DNA of 64,000 nucleotides, taken from assembly GCF_003855255.1 (NCBI RefSeq), contig NZ_CP034072.1:744001-808000 (forward strand), given 5' to 3'. This document shows positions 7,891-15,611 of the stretch, piece after piece. Under the pieces are notes generated by a model. The model saw only the letters and a list, made by a program, of their open reading frames with translations. It ran no database searches and was not told the DNA's origin. Both the position numbers and the translations under genes were made by a program. The DNA is from Mycolicibacterium nivoides. Its GTDB lineage: Bacteria > Actinomycetota > Actinomycetes > Mycobacteriales > Mycobacteriaceae. The first letter of the stretch is position 1. Every line of letters starts with the position of its first letter.

Positions 7891-9570
7891 ATGCCGCTCA
7901 ACGTCGGTGAGACGTTCAACGTGTTCCGGATCGTCCGACTGCTGGGCTCAGGCGGGACGGGGGAGGTCTACCTCGCTCAGCATCCCCGGCGTCCCGGCCA
8001 TGACGCGCTGAGGGTGCTGCGCGAGGACTGGTCCGCCGAACCCGGGTACCGGGAGCGGTTCGGCCGTGAGGCGGATGTGGCCGCGAGGTTGTGGCATCCC
8101 AGCATCGCCAGGGTCCGTGGCCGCGGCGAACACGACGGTCAGCTCTGGATATCGACGGACTTCGTCGACGGCACGGATCTTGCCGGTCTTCTCGATCAGC
8201 GATACCCCAACGGCCTGCCGCGCGAACAGGTTTTCCCAATCCTCATCGGGGTTGCCGGTGCGCTCGACTACGCACACAAACATGGCTCTGTGCATCGCGA
8301 CGTCAGACCGGCCAACATCATCGTCGCTGATTTCGACAGTGATGGGGAACCGCGCGCGGTTCTCACCAACCTCGGTATCGCTCGCAATGACGGGGCCGTG
8401 GACAGGCCCGGCTATGCGGCACCTGAACAACTGGTGGGGGAGGACGTCGACGGCCGCGCCGACCAGTACGCCCTGGCCTGCACCGCGTACCACCTGTTGA
8501 CCGGGGTTCAGCTGTTCGAGCACTCCAATCCCGCTGTCGTGGTGAGCCGCCACGTCAACTCGAAGCCGCCGCTGTTGGCCGACACCCGGCCCGAATTGGC
8601 CGGCCTCGACCCGGTGCTGGCCAAGGCCCTCGCCAAGAACCCGGCTGACCGGTTCGTCAGTTGCGGCGCCTTCGCACACGCCCTGGCCGATGAAACCCCG
8701 ATGCCCGCATTGACTTTGGCACCAACGCCGGCCGCACCGGAACCCGGTCAACCGACGGCAGGGTATCGGCTACCCGTCGCGGCGATCGCCGCCGTCGGTC
8801 TGGTCGCCAGTGTCGGCCTGTGGCAGCTGTGGCCATCCGCTGACGCCGCAGCGAGTGAGCCGCCGAGCCCACCGCCGAGCGCCGTCACCGCGAGCGCCAC
8901 GAACGCGGCGGCCACTCCAGCGCCCAGCGGGCCGGTCTTTGACGGTCTCTACCGGCTCGACTACGACAACCCCCACGCCACCCTCAACGGCAACCCCTGG
9001 CCGGCGGCGGGCAACCAAATCGCCAGCTACTGGTGGGCATTCCGATCGACCTGCAAACCCTCGGGATGTGCGGCGACGTCGACGCGCATGGATGGCGCCA
9101 ACCACGCCATTCCCTCCCTCGAGGGTGGCGGCATGACAGCCGTGTTCCGCTTCCTCAACAATTCTTGGCAAGGCGAACCGGGGAGAGGCTCACTGCCCTG
9201 TGAGGCGCTGATCGTCGGGCAGGCGCAGGCGATGGATACGGCGTTGGCATTGACGCCGCAGCCGGACGGCGCGCTGGCCGGCGCTCAGACCACCACCATC
9301 CAATCCAATGAGTGCGGACTGCAAGGCGCGGTGATCACCGTGCCCGTTCTCGCTACCCGGCTCGAAGACGTGCCACCGGGCAGCCCGATTGCCGACCCCG
9401 CCGCGGTTGCGGACCCGCTGCCGCCCGCTCCTGCGCTGCCCCCGCCGCCGTCGATCGGTACGGTCGTGCCAAATCCCGTCCCGCCGGCCGCTCCGCCGGC
9501 GCCGCCACCACCACCCGTACCGCTGGTGCCGCCACCGCCTATGCCCGTGCCACCTCCGGGCACCAGCTGA
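7891..9570 (+). CDS. Degenerate PknF/PknI-like Ser/Thr protein kinase (probable pseudokinase)
   Basis: A 559-aa membrane protein with a kinase fold (about 1-270), a Pro/Ala linker, one transmembrane helix (~291-311), and an extracellular domain ending in a long Pro-rich tail. The Gly-rich loop (GSGGTGEV, 19-26), the alphaC Glu (Glu60), HRD (135-137), Asn142 and APE are kept. The ATP-anchoring Lys is Arg41, the catalytic-loop Lys is Arg139, the metal-binding DFG is N160-L-G, and the very short activation loop has no Ser or Thr. The extracellular part has paired Cys (STCKPSGC and later) and may be a sensor. It is probably catalytically weak or dead and acts as a scaffold or sensor. It lies between two tRNA-Gly copies. 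Confidence 0.88.
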   Translation: MPLNVGETFNVFRIVRLLGSGGTGEVYLAQHPRRPGHDALRVLREDWSAEPGYRERFGREADVAARLWHPSIARVRGRGEHDGQLWISTDFVDGTDLAGLLDQRYPNGLPREQVFPILIGVAGALDYAHKHGSVHRDVRPANIIVADFDSDGEPRAVLTNLGIARNDGAVDRPGYAAPEQLVGEDVDGRADQYALACTAYHLLTGVQLFEHSNPAVVVSRHVNSKPPLLADTRPELAGLDPVLAKALAKNPADRFVSCGAFAHALADETPMPALTLAPTPAAPEPGQPTAGYRLPVAAIAAVGLVASVGLWQLWPSADAAASEPPSPPPSAVTASATNAAATPAPSGPVFDGLYRLDYDNPHATLNGNPWPAAGNQIASYWWAFRSTCKPSGCAATSTRMDGANHAIPSLEGGGMTAVFRFLNNSWQGEPGRGSLPCEALIVGQAQAMDTALALTPQPDGALAGAQTTTIQSNECGLQGAVITVPVLATRLEDVPPGSPIADPAAVADPLPPAPALPPPPSIGTVVPNPVPPAAPPAPPPPPVPLVPPPPMPVPPPGTS

Positions 9571-9617
9571 CGATTCGAGCGGCGTCGCCGAAAAGTGCCA
9601 CCCGGCAGCGGCTTACG

Positions 9618-9649
9618 TACGCCGAGCCCGCTGCGGCGGGCTCGGCGTA
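9618..9649. terminator. 14-bp perfect stem-loop after the kinase gene
   Basis: TACGCCGAGCCCGC (9618-9631) and its exact complement (9636-9649) enclose a TGCG loop, 48 bp after the kinase stop. No T run follows on the plus strand, so it is either an intrinsic terminator lacking a U tract, as is common in mycobacteria, or a barrier between the convergent kinase and tRNA operon transcripts. Confidence 0.6.
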
Positions 9650-9686
9650 GCCGAGTAAGGGCGTTGCGTCATTCCTCGAACAACAG

Positions 9687-9713
9687 AAAAGGCCCGGTTC
9701 GGAAACCGGGCCT
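9687..9713 (-). terminator. Intrinsic terminator of the tRNA-Gly-Cys-Val operon
   Basis: On the minus strand AGGCCCGGTT pairs with AACCGGGCCT across a 4-nt loop (9690-9713) and is followed by TTTT. It lies 16 bp beyond the encoded CCA of tRNA-Val, the last gene of the operon. Confidence 0.9.
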
Positions 9714-9728
9714 GAGCTGTTCGAGCGT

Positions 9729-9803
9729 GGTGCGCGATACTGGGATTGAACCAGTGACCTCTTCCGTGTCAGGGAAGCGCTCTCCCGCTGAGCTAATCGC
9801 GCG
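9729..9803 (-). tRNA. tRNA-Val (anticodon GAC)
   Basis: The acceptor stem GCGCGAT/ATCGCGC is complete and 3' CCA is encoded (9729-9731). The anticodon stem CTTCC/GGAAG carries loop CTGACAC, giving anticodon GAC. It is the last gene of the minus-strand Gly-Cys-Val tRNA operon. Confidence 0.95.
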
Positions 9804-9820
9804 GGTCGAAACTCTTTCTT

Positions 9821-9894
9821 GGAGGTGGAGACGGGAATCGAACCCGTGTGCACGGCTTTGCAGGCCGTTGCCTCACCACTCGGCCACTCCACCA
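9821..9894 (-). tRNA. tRNA-Cys (anticodon GCA)
   Basis: The acceptor stem GGTGGAG/CTCCACC is complete with encoded CCA (9821-9823). The anticodon stem CGGCC/AGCCG region encloses loop CTGCAAA, giving anticodon GCA. It is the middle gene of the tRNA operon. Confidence 0.95.
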
Positions 9895-9923
9895 CTGGGG
9901 TTGATGCCACAAATCGCACCTTC

Positions 9924-10064
9924 GAGCGGATGACGGGATTCGAACCCGCGACCCTCACCTTGGCAAGGTGATGCGCTACCAACTGCGCTACATCCGCGCG
10001 CCACGAGCGAGATCGTCGCCCGTCGCGATGCAGAACATTAGTCCACCGACGTGCGCGGACACAA
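9924..10064. repeat. tRNA-Gly duplication, right copy
   Basis: This is the partner of 7646-7786, with 105 bp identical and the rest diverged but aligned without gaps up to the -35. Its -10 is TAATGT (10035-10040, minus strand) and its -35 TTGTGT (10059-10064). Confidence 0.85.
9925..9997 (-). tRNA. tRNA-Gly (anticodon GCC), operon copy
   Basis: Identical in sequence to the copy at 7647-7719, this is the first gene of the tRNA-Gly/Cys/Val operon. The promoter lies at 10035-10064 on the minus strand with an 18-bp spacer. A tRNA-Gly gene is the known integration site of mycobacteriophage L5, so this or its twin is a candidate attB. Confidence 0.95.
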
Positions 10065-10106
10065 ATCCCCATTACGCGGGGGCAAAGTGCAGCTGAAAAC
10101 CGTGTT

Positions 10107-10610
10107 TCAGAACAGGTGATAGGCCTCACGCGAGAGGACGAACCCGTGCCGGGTGTTCGTGTCGCGGCATGTGATCCCCGTCGCAGCGCTTTCGCAGCGC
10201 AGCGCCCCGGCGGTGATCGAGTCTCGGTCTCCCAGTTGGGTGCTCGCACGAGGAGTGTCGCCGCCGGCGCAGATGAACTCGGCGGGCCGGCCCTGGCGCA
10301 GGGTGATGCCGTGGCCGTAATCGAACGCGCAACTGGCCGGTCGCAGCGGCGGGGCCCAGCTACGTTCGGAGATGTCGCAGCGCGCCGTCGTGGTGTCGAG
10401 GTAACACCGCACGTTGCCCGAGGGGGAGGTGAACGCCGTCGGCTCCTTGACCTGGCGGTTCACCACATCGGAGATGCTGCGGATGCTCGGCGTTACGGCA
10501 GGGGCCCGATCTGTCATCGGGGCCGGGGTGCTGTGGCAGCCGGAAAATAGCGCACTAGCAGCAAAAACCGCGCCGCCGACCCCTGGCCAGCGGACCCGCA
10601 GGTGAACCAT
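10107..10610 (-). CDS. Small secreted lipoprotein (DUF6636-like)
   Basis: A 167-aa protein. The N-terminus is a short basic region, a hydrophobic stretch and LFSGC with Cys25 as the likely lipidation site. The mature part has a pattern (FTSPSGNVRCYL, ARCDI, RPASCAFDYG, EFICAGGD, LRCESAATGITC, HGFVLSREAYHLF) with six regularly spaced Cys, suggesting disulfides outside the membrane. ATG 10610 was preferred to an upstream start because it places the signal peptide at the N-terminus. The function is unknown. Confidence 0.75.
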   Translation of the reverse strand: MVHLRVRWPGVGGAVFAASALFSGCHSTPAPMTDRAPAVTPSIRSISDVVNRQVKEPTAFTSPSGNVRCYLDTTTARCDISERSWAPPLRPASCAFDYGHGITLRQGRPAEFICAGGDTPRASTQLGDRDSITAGALRCESAATGITCRDTNTRHGFVLSREAYHLF

Positions 10611-10706
10611 GACGGGTGACCATACGCCCACGTCGGCGTGCATATTTGGCAAATCAAACAAGTCGATCCGGCGGATACCGATTCGGGTCTGGCCGGGTAT
10701 GCGTGC

Positions 10707-10712
10707 TAGTGT
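10707..10712 (+). promoter_or_regulatory. Extended -10 element for tRNA-Val(CAC)
   Basis: TAGTGT preceded by TGC (10704-10706) forms an extended -10 about 16 bp before the mature tRNA 5' end. No good -35 is visible, which is usual for extended -10 promoters. Confidence 0.5.
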
Positions 10713-10728
10713 TCGACGTCGTTCCCAC

Positions 10729-10803
10729 GGTCTCGTAGCTCAGTGGGAGAGCGTCCGCCTCACACGCGGAAGGTCGCTGGTTCGAACCCAGCCGGGACCA
10801 CCA
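10729..10803 (+). tRNA. tRNA-Val (anticodon CAC)
   Basis: The acceptor stem GGTCTCG/CGGGACC has one G-T pair; the anticodon stem CCGCC/GCGG region has loop CTCACAC (anticodon CAC). The T-arm is CTGGTTCGAACCCAG and 3' CCA is encoded. It lies directly upstream of tex. Confidence 0.95.
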
Positions 10804-10813
10804 TCACCGCAGG

Positions 10814-10843
10814 CGGCTTCGGATATATCCGGAGCCGTTTTTT
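10814..10843 (+). terminator. Intrinsic terminator after tRNA-Val(CAC)
   Basis: CGGCTTCGGAT (10814-10824) pairs with ATCCGGAGCCG (10827-10837) with one wobble, followed by six T (10838-10843). It is a textbook terminator separating the tRNA from tex. Confidence 0.92.
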
Positions 10844-10908
10844 CGTGGCAGGACACACACTTCACGGTGACCGGGTGTTGTCCGTCCGATTCGGTAGGGT
10901 CCTCCGAC

Positions 10909-13305
10909 GTGACTCAGAGCGTGACCGTCGGAACCATCAAATCCGTAACCGCCCGTCTGGCCGAGGAACTCGGCGTGGCCGAGAGGCAGGTAACCGCAAC
11001 CGTCCAGCTCCTGGACGAGGGCTCGACGGTCCCGTTCATCGCCCGGTACCGCAAGGAGGTCACCGGCAGCCTCGACGACGGCCAGCTGCGCACGCTCGAG
11101 GAGCGCCTGGGTTACCTGCGTGAGCTCGACCAGCGTCGTGAGGCCGTGCTGGCCTCCATCGAGGAGCAGGGCAAGCTCACCGACGAGCTGCGGGCAGCCT
11201 TGATGGCCGCCGAGACCAAGGCCCGGGTCGAGGACATCTACCTGCCGTACAAGCCCAAGCGGCGTACCAAGGCCCAGATCGCCAGGGAAGCAGGGCTCGA
11301 GCCGCTGGCGGACCGCCTGCTGGCCGATCCGACGCTGGTGCCCGACGAGGTCGCCGGTGAATTCCTCAACGACGACGTCGCCGACGCGCCCGCGGCGCTG
11401 GAAGGCGCTCGCCACATCATCATCGAGCGGGCCTCCGAGGACGCCGAGCTGGTCGGCGCCACCCGCGAGAAGTTCTGGTCCGACGGTTCGCTGCGGACCG
11501 CCCCGTGGTCCGAAGAGGCCGCGAAAAGCCCTGCCGCTCAGAAGTTCCGCGATTACTTCGAGTTCAGCGAGCCGTTGGAGAACATGCCCTCGCACCGGGT
11601 GCTCGCGGTGCTGCGCGGCGAGAAGGAACAGGCGCTGTCACTGAACTTCGACGGCGGCGAGGACGAGATGTACCAGGCGATGATCGCCCAGTCACTCGGT
11701 ATCGACATGTCCGTCAAGGCCCCCGCCACCCCGTGGTTGGCCACTACCGTGCGGCTGGCCTGGCGCGCCAAGCTGATGATCTCGGCCGCCGTCGACGCGC
11801 GAATCCGCCTGCGTCAGCGCGCCGAGGAAGAGGCGGTCGCGGTGTTCGCCCGCAACCTCAAGGACCTGCTGCTGGCCGCCCCGGCAGGCACCCGCGCCAC
11901 CCTCGGACTGGACCCAGGTTTCCGCACCGGGGTCAAGGTCGCCGTCGTCGACGCCACCGGCAAGGTCGTCGACACCTGCGCGATCTTCCCGCACCAGCCG
12001 CAGAAGCAGTGGGACCAGGCCAAGGCCACCCTGGCAGCCCTGGTCGCCCGGCACAACGTCGAGTTGATCGCCGTCGGCAACGGCACCGCCTCACGTGAGA
12101 CCGATGCGTTGGCCGCCGAGCTGATCGCCGACATCCGGTCGGCAGGGGCCAAGGCGCCGGCCAAGGCCATGGTCAGCGAGGCCGGTGCGTCCGTGTACTC
12201 GGCCTCCGAGTATGCGGCCCGGGAAATGCCGAACCTCGACGTGACGTTGCGCGGCGCGGTCTCGATCGCCCGCCGGCTGCAGGATCCGCTGGCCGAGCTG
12301 GTCAAGATCGACCCCAAGTCGATCGGCGTCGGGCAGTACCAGCACGACGTGACGCCCGGCTCGCTGGCGCGCAGCCTCGACGCGGTGGTCGAGGACGCGG
12401 TGAACGCGGTCGGTGTGGACCTCAACACCGCCTCGGTGCCACTGCTGGCCCGGGTGTCCGGGGTTACCGAATCGCTGGCCGAAGCCATCGTGGCGCACCG
12501 CGAGAGTGTGGGTGCGTTCCGGAGCCGCAAGGCGCTGCTGGACGTTCCGCGCCTGGGTCCCAAGGCCTTCGAACAGTGCGCGGGCTTCCTGCGGATCCGG
12601 GACGGGGAGGACCCGCTGGACGCTTCCGGCGTGCACCCCGAGTCCTACCCGGTGGTGCGGCGCATCCTGGACCGCTCCGGCGTGACGCTGGCCGAGCTGA
12701 TCGGTGACGAGCGCACCCTGCGGGGGCTCAAGCCCGCCGACTTCGCCGACGAGCGGTTCGGTGTCCCGACCGTGACCGACATCCTGGGCGAACTGGAGAA
12801 GCCGGGCCGCGACCCGCGCCCGGCGTTCTCCACCGCCACCTTCGCCGCCGGCGTCGAGAAGGTCGCCGACCTGAAGGTGGGCATGGTGTTGGAGGGAGTG
12901 GTGACCAATGTGGCCGCCTTCGGCGCCTTCGTCGACGTGGGCGTGCACCAGGACGGTCTCGTGCACGTCTCGGCGATGGCCGACCGGTTCATCTCCGACC
13001 CGCACGAGGTGGTGAAGTCCGGCCAGGTCGTCAAGGTCAAAGTCGTCGACGTCGATGTGGAACGGCAGCGGATCGGACTGACCCTGCGGCTCAACGACAC
13101 CCCCCAGCGCGAGCAGGGCAAGCGGCCCGACCGGGGCGGTCAGGGCGGTCAGGGTGGCCAGAACCGTCGTGACGGCGGCGGCAACCAGGGTCGCGGCGGT
13201 GACCGGCGAAACCAGAACCGCGGCAACAACTCCGGTCGCCGGGAGTCCAACCAGCCCATGGGCTCGATGGCCGAGGCGCTGCGCAACGCAGGTTTCGGAA
13301 AGTAG
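10909..13305 (+). CDS. tex: Tex family transcription accessory / S1 RNA-binding protein
   Basis: A 798-aa nucleic-acid-binding protein. It has an N-terminal helical Tex domain, a YqgF-like RNase H fold in the middle (ATLGLDPGFRTGVKVAVVDATGKV), helix-hairpin-helix repeats (VNAVGVDLNTAS, LAEAIVAHRE), and a C-terminal S1 domain (GMVLEGVVTNVAAFGAFVDVG). The last ~50 residues form a Gly/Arg/Asn/Gln-rich low-complexity tail. Tex proteins bind RNA and ssDNA and affect transcription. GTG 10909 gives the usual family length; an open frame continues upstream across the tRNA and is not coding there. A GTG at 10921 is an alternative. Confidence 0.95.
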   Translation: MTQSVTVGTIKSVTARLAEELGVAERQVTATVQLLDEGSTVPFIARYRKEVTGSLDDGQLRTLEERLGYLRELDQRREAVLASIEEQGKLTDELRAALMAAETKARVEDIYLPYKPKRRTKAQIAREAGLEPLADRLLADPTLVPDEVAGEFLNDDVADAPAALEGARHIIIERASEDAELVGATREKFWSDGSLRTAPWSEEAAKSPAAQKFRDYFEFSEPLENMPSHRVLAVLRGEKEQALSLNFDGGEDEMYQAMIAQSLGIDMSVKAPATPWLATTVRLAWRAKLMISAAVDARIRLRQRAEEEAVAVFARNLKDLLLAAPAGTRATLGLDPGFRTGVKVAVVDATGKVVDTCAIFPHQPQKQWDQAKATLAALVARHNVELIAVGNGTASRETDALAAELIADIRSAGAKAPAKAMVSEAGASVYSASEYAAREMPNLDVTLRGAVSIARRLQDPLAELVKIDPKSIGVGQYQHDVTPGSLARSLDAVVEDAVNAVGVDLNTASVPLLARVSGVTESLAEAIVAHRESVGAFRSRKALLDVPRLGPKAFEQCAGFLRIRDGEDPLDASGVHPESYPVVRRILDRSGVTLAELIGDERTLRGLKPADFADERFGVPTVTDILGELEKPGRDPRPAFSTATFAAGVEKVADLKVGMVLEGVVTNVAAFGAFVDVGVHQDGLVHVSAMADRFISDPHEVVKSGQVVKVKVVDVDVERQRIGLTLRLNDTPQREQGKRPDRGGQGGQGGQNRRDGGGNQGRGGDRRNQNRGNNSGRRESNQPMGSMAEALRNAGFGK

Positions 13306-13308
13306 CGG

Positions 13309-14061
13309 TCAGGAGGACTGCTCCGGGGCCTGACCGGCCTCGGAGTGGTGGCGGCGCCAGGAGCGGTAGCCGCGGTGGGCGGCGAACGCCCCGATGACGG
13401 CGGTGACGCACCACACCCCGATGGCCGTATAGGCCAGCGGGGCCGACAGATCGCCGATCGACGCGCCCAGCGCGGTGTAGACGAACGCGCGCGGCACGGA
13501 GCCGATGAAGGCACCGACTGCCATCTGCCACAACGGCACACCGAATGCGCCGAAGGCATAGGACGCCAGGGCGTCGGACAGTCCGGGGACGAAACGCTGC
13601 CCGACCACCGCCCACAGGCCGCCGCGCTGGATTTGGTGGTCCAGCCGGTCGGCCCGCTGCGCCCCGAGCAGGGCCCGGGCGCTGTCGCGGCCCGCGCGCC
13701 GGCCGATCAGGCTGGCCACCACCGCGGTGCCCACCGTCGCGCCCAAGGTCACGAAGGTGCCCAGCACCGGACCAAACAACACTCCGCTGCCCGCGGCCAG
13801 GATCGGACCCGGCACGAACAGCGCGCCGAGGCACGCCGACACCACGACATATGCCAGCGGTGCGGCGGGACCCGTCGAGGCGACCAGGCTGCGGATGTCG
13901 TCGACATCGATGATGCGGGCGACGGCCACCAGATAGAACAGGCCGAACAGAAACGCCGCGAAGGCGACGAGCCGCAGGATGTGCGGTCGCCGGTTGATGG
14001 CGGGCGGATCGTCGTCGTCAGTCATGGCGACCACGATTCTTCCCCACGGCCGTGCCGTCAT
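13309..14061 (-). CDS. TVP38/TMEM64 (DedA-like, SNARE-associated) membrane protein
   Basis: A 250-aa integral membrane protein with about five or six helices and the VTT-domain core (LFVPGPILAAGSGVLFGPVLGT, with GRRAGRDSA and RFVPGLSDALASYAFGAFGVP). The family takes part in lipid/membrane homeostasis in bacteria, with no agreed substrate. ATG 14061 overlaps the stop of the upstream zinc protein as ATGA, favouring translational coupling; ATG 14025 is an alternative. It is the last gene of a thioredoxin / zinc protein / TVP38 operon and is convergent with tex. Confidence 0.85.
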   Translation of the reverse strand: MTARPWGRIVVAMTDDDDPPAINRRPHILRLVAFAAFLFGLFYLVAVARIIDVDDIRSLVASTGPAAPLAYVVVSACLGALFVPGPILAAGSGVLFGPVLGTFVTLGATVGTAVVASLIGRRAGRDSARALLGAQRADRLDHQIQRGGLWAVVGQRFVPGLSDALASYAFGAFGVPLWQMAVGAFIGSVPRAFVYTALGASIGDLSAPLAYTAIGVWCVTAVIGAFAAHRGYRSWRRHHSEAGQAPEQSS

Positions 14062-14204
14062 CGCCGAGCGCGGTCACCCGGCGTCGGGTTGGCACAGCTG
14101 CAGCGCTGCGTCGGCGGCACCGAGCTCATGACTTCTGCGGCGTGTTGGCCGCAGCCGTCCCAGGTTGTCTTCCCGCAGTGCGGACATTTGGCGATGTAGC
14201 ACAT
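14058..14204 (-). CDS. Small Cys-rich probable zinc-binding protein (48 aa)
   Basis: This ORF encodes MCYIAKCPHCGKTTWDGCG, then a helical stretch and a second RCSC pair. The CPHC, CGQH and CSC elements provide a plausible four-ligand zinc site. GAGGAAG lies just upstream of ATG 14204, within the gap after the thioredoxin stop, and the stop overlaps the TVP38 start. Tight spacing and conserved-looking metal ligands support a real gene despite its size. Its function is unknown; a redox or metal role is suggested only by the operon. Confidence 0.75.
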   Translation of the reverse strand: MCYIAKCPHCGKTTWDGCGQHAAEVMSSVPPTQRCSCANPTPGDRARR

Positions 14205-14216
14205 GGTCTTCCTCGT

Positions 14217-14600
14217 TCAGCTCGCGGTGCTGTGGCTCTTGGCTTTCCGGGCCGCGATAGTGGCCCGGACCTGGTCCATGTCGAGTGCCGCGACCTGGGA
14301 GATGAGATCCTCGAGTGCCGCCGGCGGCAGAACCCCGGGCTGGCTGAAGACCAGAACCCCTTCGCGGAAGGCCGCGATGGTGGGGATGGACCGAATTTCC
14401 ATCAGCGCCGCCAACTCTCTTTGCTGCTCGGTGTCGACCTTGGCATGCACGATCTCGGGGTGGTTGGTGGCCGACCGTTCGAATATGGGGGCGAATGCTC
14501 GGCATGGGCCACACCATGAAGCCCAGAAGTCGACGAGCACGATGTCGTTGTCTCGGATCGTGGACTCGAAGTCCGCGTAGCCGATGTTTCGGGTGGTCAT
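14217..14600 (-). CDS. Thioredoxin
   Basis: A 127-aa thioredoxin with active site WCGPC (Cys30, Cys33) after FWAS, the cis-Pro motif SIPT, and a Lys/Ala-rich C-terminal extension of about 15 residues beyond the usual fold. It reduces disulfides in the cytoplasm with electrons from a thioredoxin reductase not in this window. It heads the operon with the small zinc protein and TVP38, and faces DUF302 across a CsoR-type palindrome (14670-14685) that probably controls both. Confidence 0.93.
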   Translation of the reverse strand: MTTRNIGYADFESTIRDNDIVLVDFWASWCGPCRAFAPIFERSATNHPEIVHAKVDTEQQRELAALMEIRSIPTIAAFREGVLVFSQPGVLPPAALEDLISQVAALDMDQVRATIAARKAKSHSTAS

Positions 14601-14669
14601 TCTGACCTCCTTGTCTTGTGTCGAGTGGGCCGGCGATGGCCGTAGGTCGATTCGTTCGACGGTTGCAAC

Positions 14670-14685
14670 ATACCCCTGGGGGTAT
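14670..14685. promoter_or_regulatory. CsoR/CstR-family operator between thioredoxin and DUF302 genes
   Basis: ATACCCCTGGGGGTAT is a perfect 7+2+7 palindrome of the ATACCCC-GGGGTAT class bound by CsoR-family copper or persulfide sensors. It sits 70 bp upstream of the thioredoxin start and 98 bp upstream of DUF302. No CsoR gene is in the window, so the regulator must be elsewhere. Confidence 0.7.
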
Positions 14686-14782
14686 TTATTTCACGCGGTC
14701 GTTCCGCTCTTTGTGCGGCACTCGGCAGGTAGCGTGGCAGCAGGACGCGTGCTCGCCTGGTATGCGACGGAAGGAACAAGAG

Positions 14783-15187
14783 ATGGACATCGCGTTGGTG
14801 GCCACCACTAGGGGCCCGTTCGACGAGGCAGTCGCTCGCACGCGAGAAGCGCTGGCCGATCAGGGGTTCGGTGTGTTGACCGAGATCGACATCCGCACGA
14901 CGCTCAACGCCAAACTCGGCGGTGGTGCCGGTGACGAGTTGGGCGACTACCTGATCCTGGGTGCGTGCAACCCTCAGTTCGCCCAGCAGGCGCTCAACGC
15001 GTTTCCGCCGATCGGCGTGCTGCTGCCGTGCAACGTGGTGTTGCGCACCGGTCGCGGCGATGGCGCGGTGGTGGTCGTCGAGGCGATGAACCCCAACCTG
15101 ATGGCCGAGGTGACCGACGAACCCGCGCTGGCCGATATCGCAGCCGAGGTCGGCCGACGCCTGCAGGCAGCACTCGACCGTCTGTAG
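14783..15187 (+). CDS. DUF302 domain protein
   Basis: A 134-aa protein that is almost entirely a DUF302 domain (TTRGPFDEAVARTREALADQGFGVLTEIDI, then YLILGACNPQFAQQAL and IGVLLPCNVVL). ATG 14783 follows GGAAGGAA with good spacing. The family is widespread in bacteria with copper or sulfur stress genes; the molecular role is not established. Two Cys residues (in GACNP and LPCNV) are typical of the family. It is divergent from thioredoxin across a CsoR-type operator, so it is probably induced by the same signal. Confidence 0.88.
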   Translation: MDIALVATTRGPFDEAVARTREALADQGFGVLTEIDIRTTLNAKLGGGAGDELGDYLILGACNPQFAQQALNAFPPIGVLLPCNVVLRTGRGDGAVVVVEAMNPNLMAEVTDEPALADIAAEVGRRLQAALDRL

Positions 15188-15195
15188 GAGCTGCG

Positions 15196-15552
15196 TCAGC
15201 CCGATGCCGCGTCGATCACACCGTCGAGGATCTCGCGTGAGGTCGCCAACTCCCGGATGGCCTGTTCGAGCCGGTCGCGTTCGGCCGAAAGCTCGGTGAG
15301 AAGGCGGGGCGTGGCCTGCGGGGCAGGTCCGCCGTCGGCGTCGCGCATACAGGGAAGCAGCGACGAGATGGTGCGGCTGTGCAACCCGGCCGCGTAGAGC
15401 TCCTGGATGCGGATCACCCGGTCGACGGCCTTCTCCGGATACTCGCGCTGCCCACCGGGCGTGCGGTCGGACACCAGCAGGCCCTGCTGTTCGTAGTAGC
15501 GCAGCGACCGCTGGCTGACCCCGGTGCGGCGTGCGAGTTCGCCTATACGCAT
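15196..15552 (-). CDS. MerR family transcriptional regulator
   Basis: A 118-aa regulator with an N-terminal winged helix (MRIGELARRTGVSQRSLRYYE to GGQREY), then a coiled helix ending near residue 110. A single Cys (LLPCM) lies in the effector region. TATAAC on the minus strand ends seven bases before ATG 15552, so the message is probably leaderless. It is divergent from a deacetylase gene whose promoter has a 20-bp spacer typical of MerR targets. The effector is unknown. Confidence 0.88.
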   Translation of the reverse strand: MRIGELARRTGVSQRSLRYYEQQGLLVSDRTPGGQREYPEKAVDRVIRIQELYAAGLHSRTISSLLPCMRDADGGPAPQATPRLLTELSAERDRLEQAIRELATSREILDGVIDAASG

Positions 15553-15574
15553 ATGCCAGTTATACCGACGCGAC

Positions 15575-15606
15575 TTGACCCTGACATTGGTGTCACCTCG
15601 TACCGT
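15575..15606 (+). promoter_or_regulatory. MerR-type promoter with 20-bp spacer
   Basis: TTGACC (15575-15580) and TACCGT (15601-15606) are separated by 20 bp. The spacer contains the inverted repeat TGACA-TTGG-TGTCA (15582-15595). Over-long 19-20-bp spacers with a central palindrome are the signature of MerR-activated promoters. The -10 ends five bases before the ATG at 15612, predicting a leaderless transcript. Confidence 0.65.
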
Positions 15607-15611
15607 TCGTC

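Noticed and set aside
7646..10028. attL/attR of an integrated phage at the tRNA-Gly repeats
   Set aside because: The repeats include the promoter as well as the whole tRNA, and no integrase or phage gene lies between them, so a simple site-specific integration is not supported.
10609..10908. N-terminal extension of tex across tRNA-Val
   Set aside because: The frame is open by chance but runs through a tRNA gene and its terminator; Tex length and fold start at about 10909.
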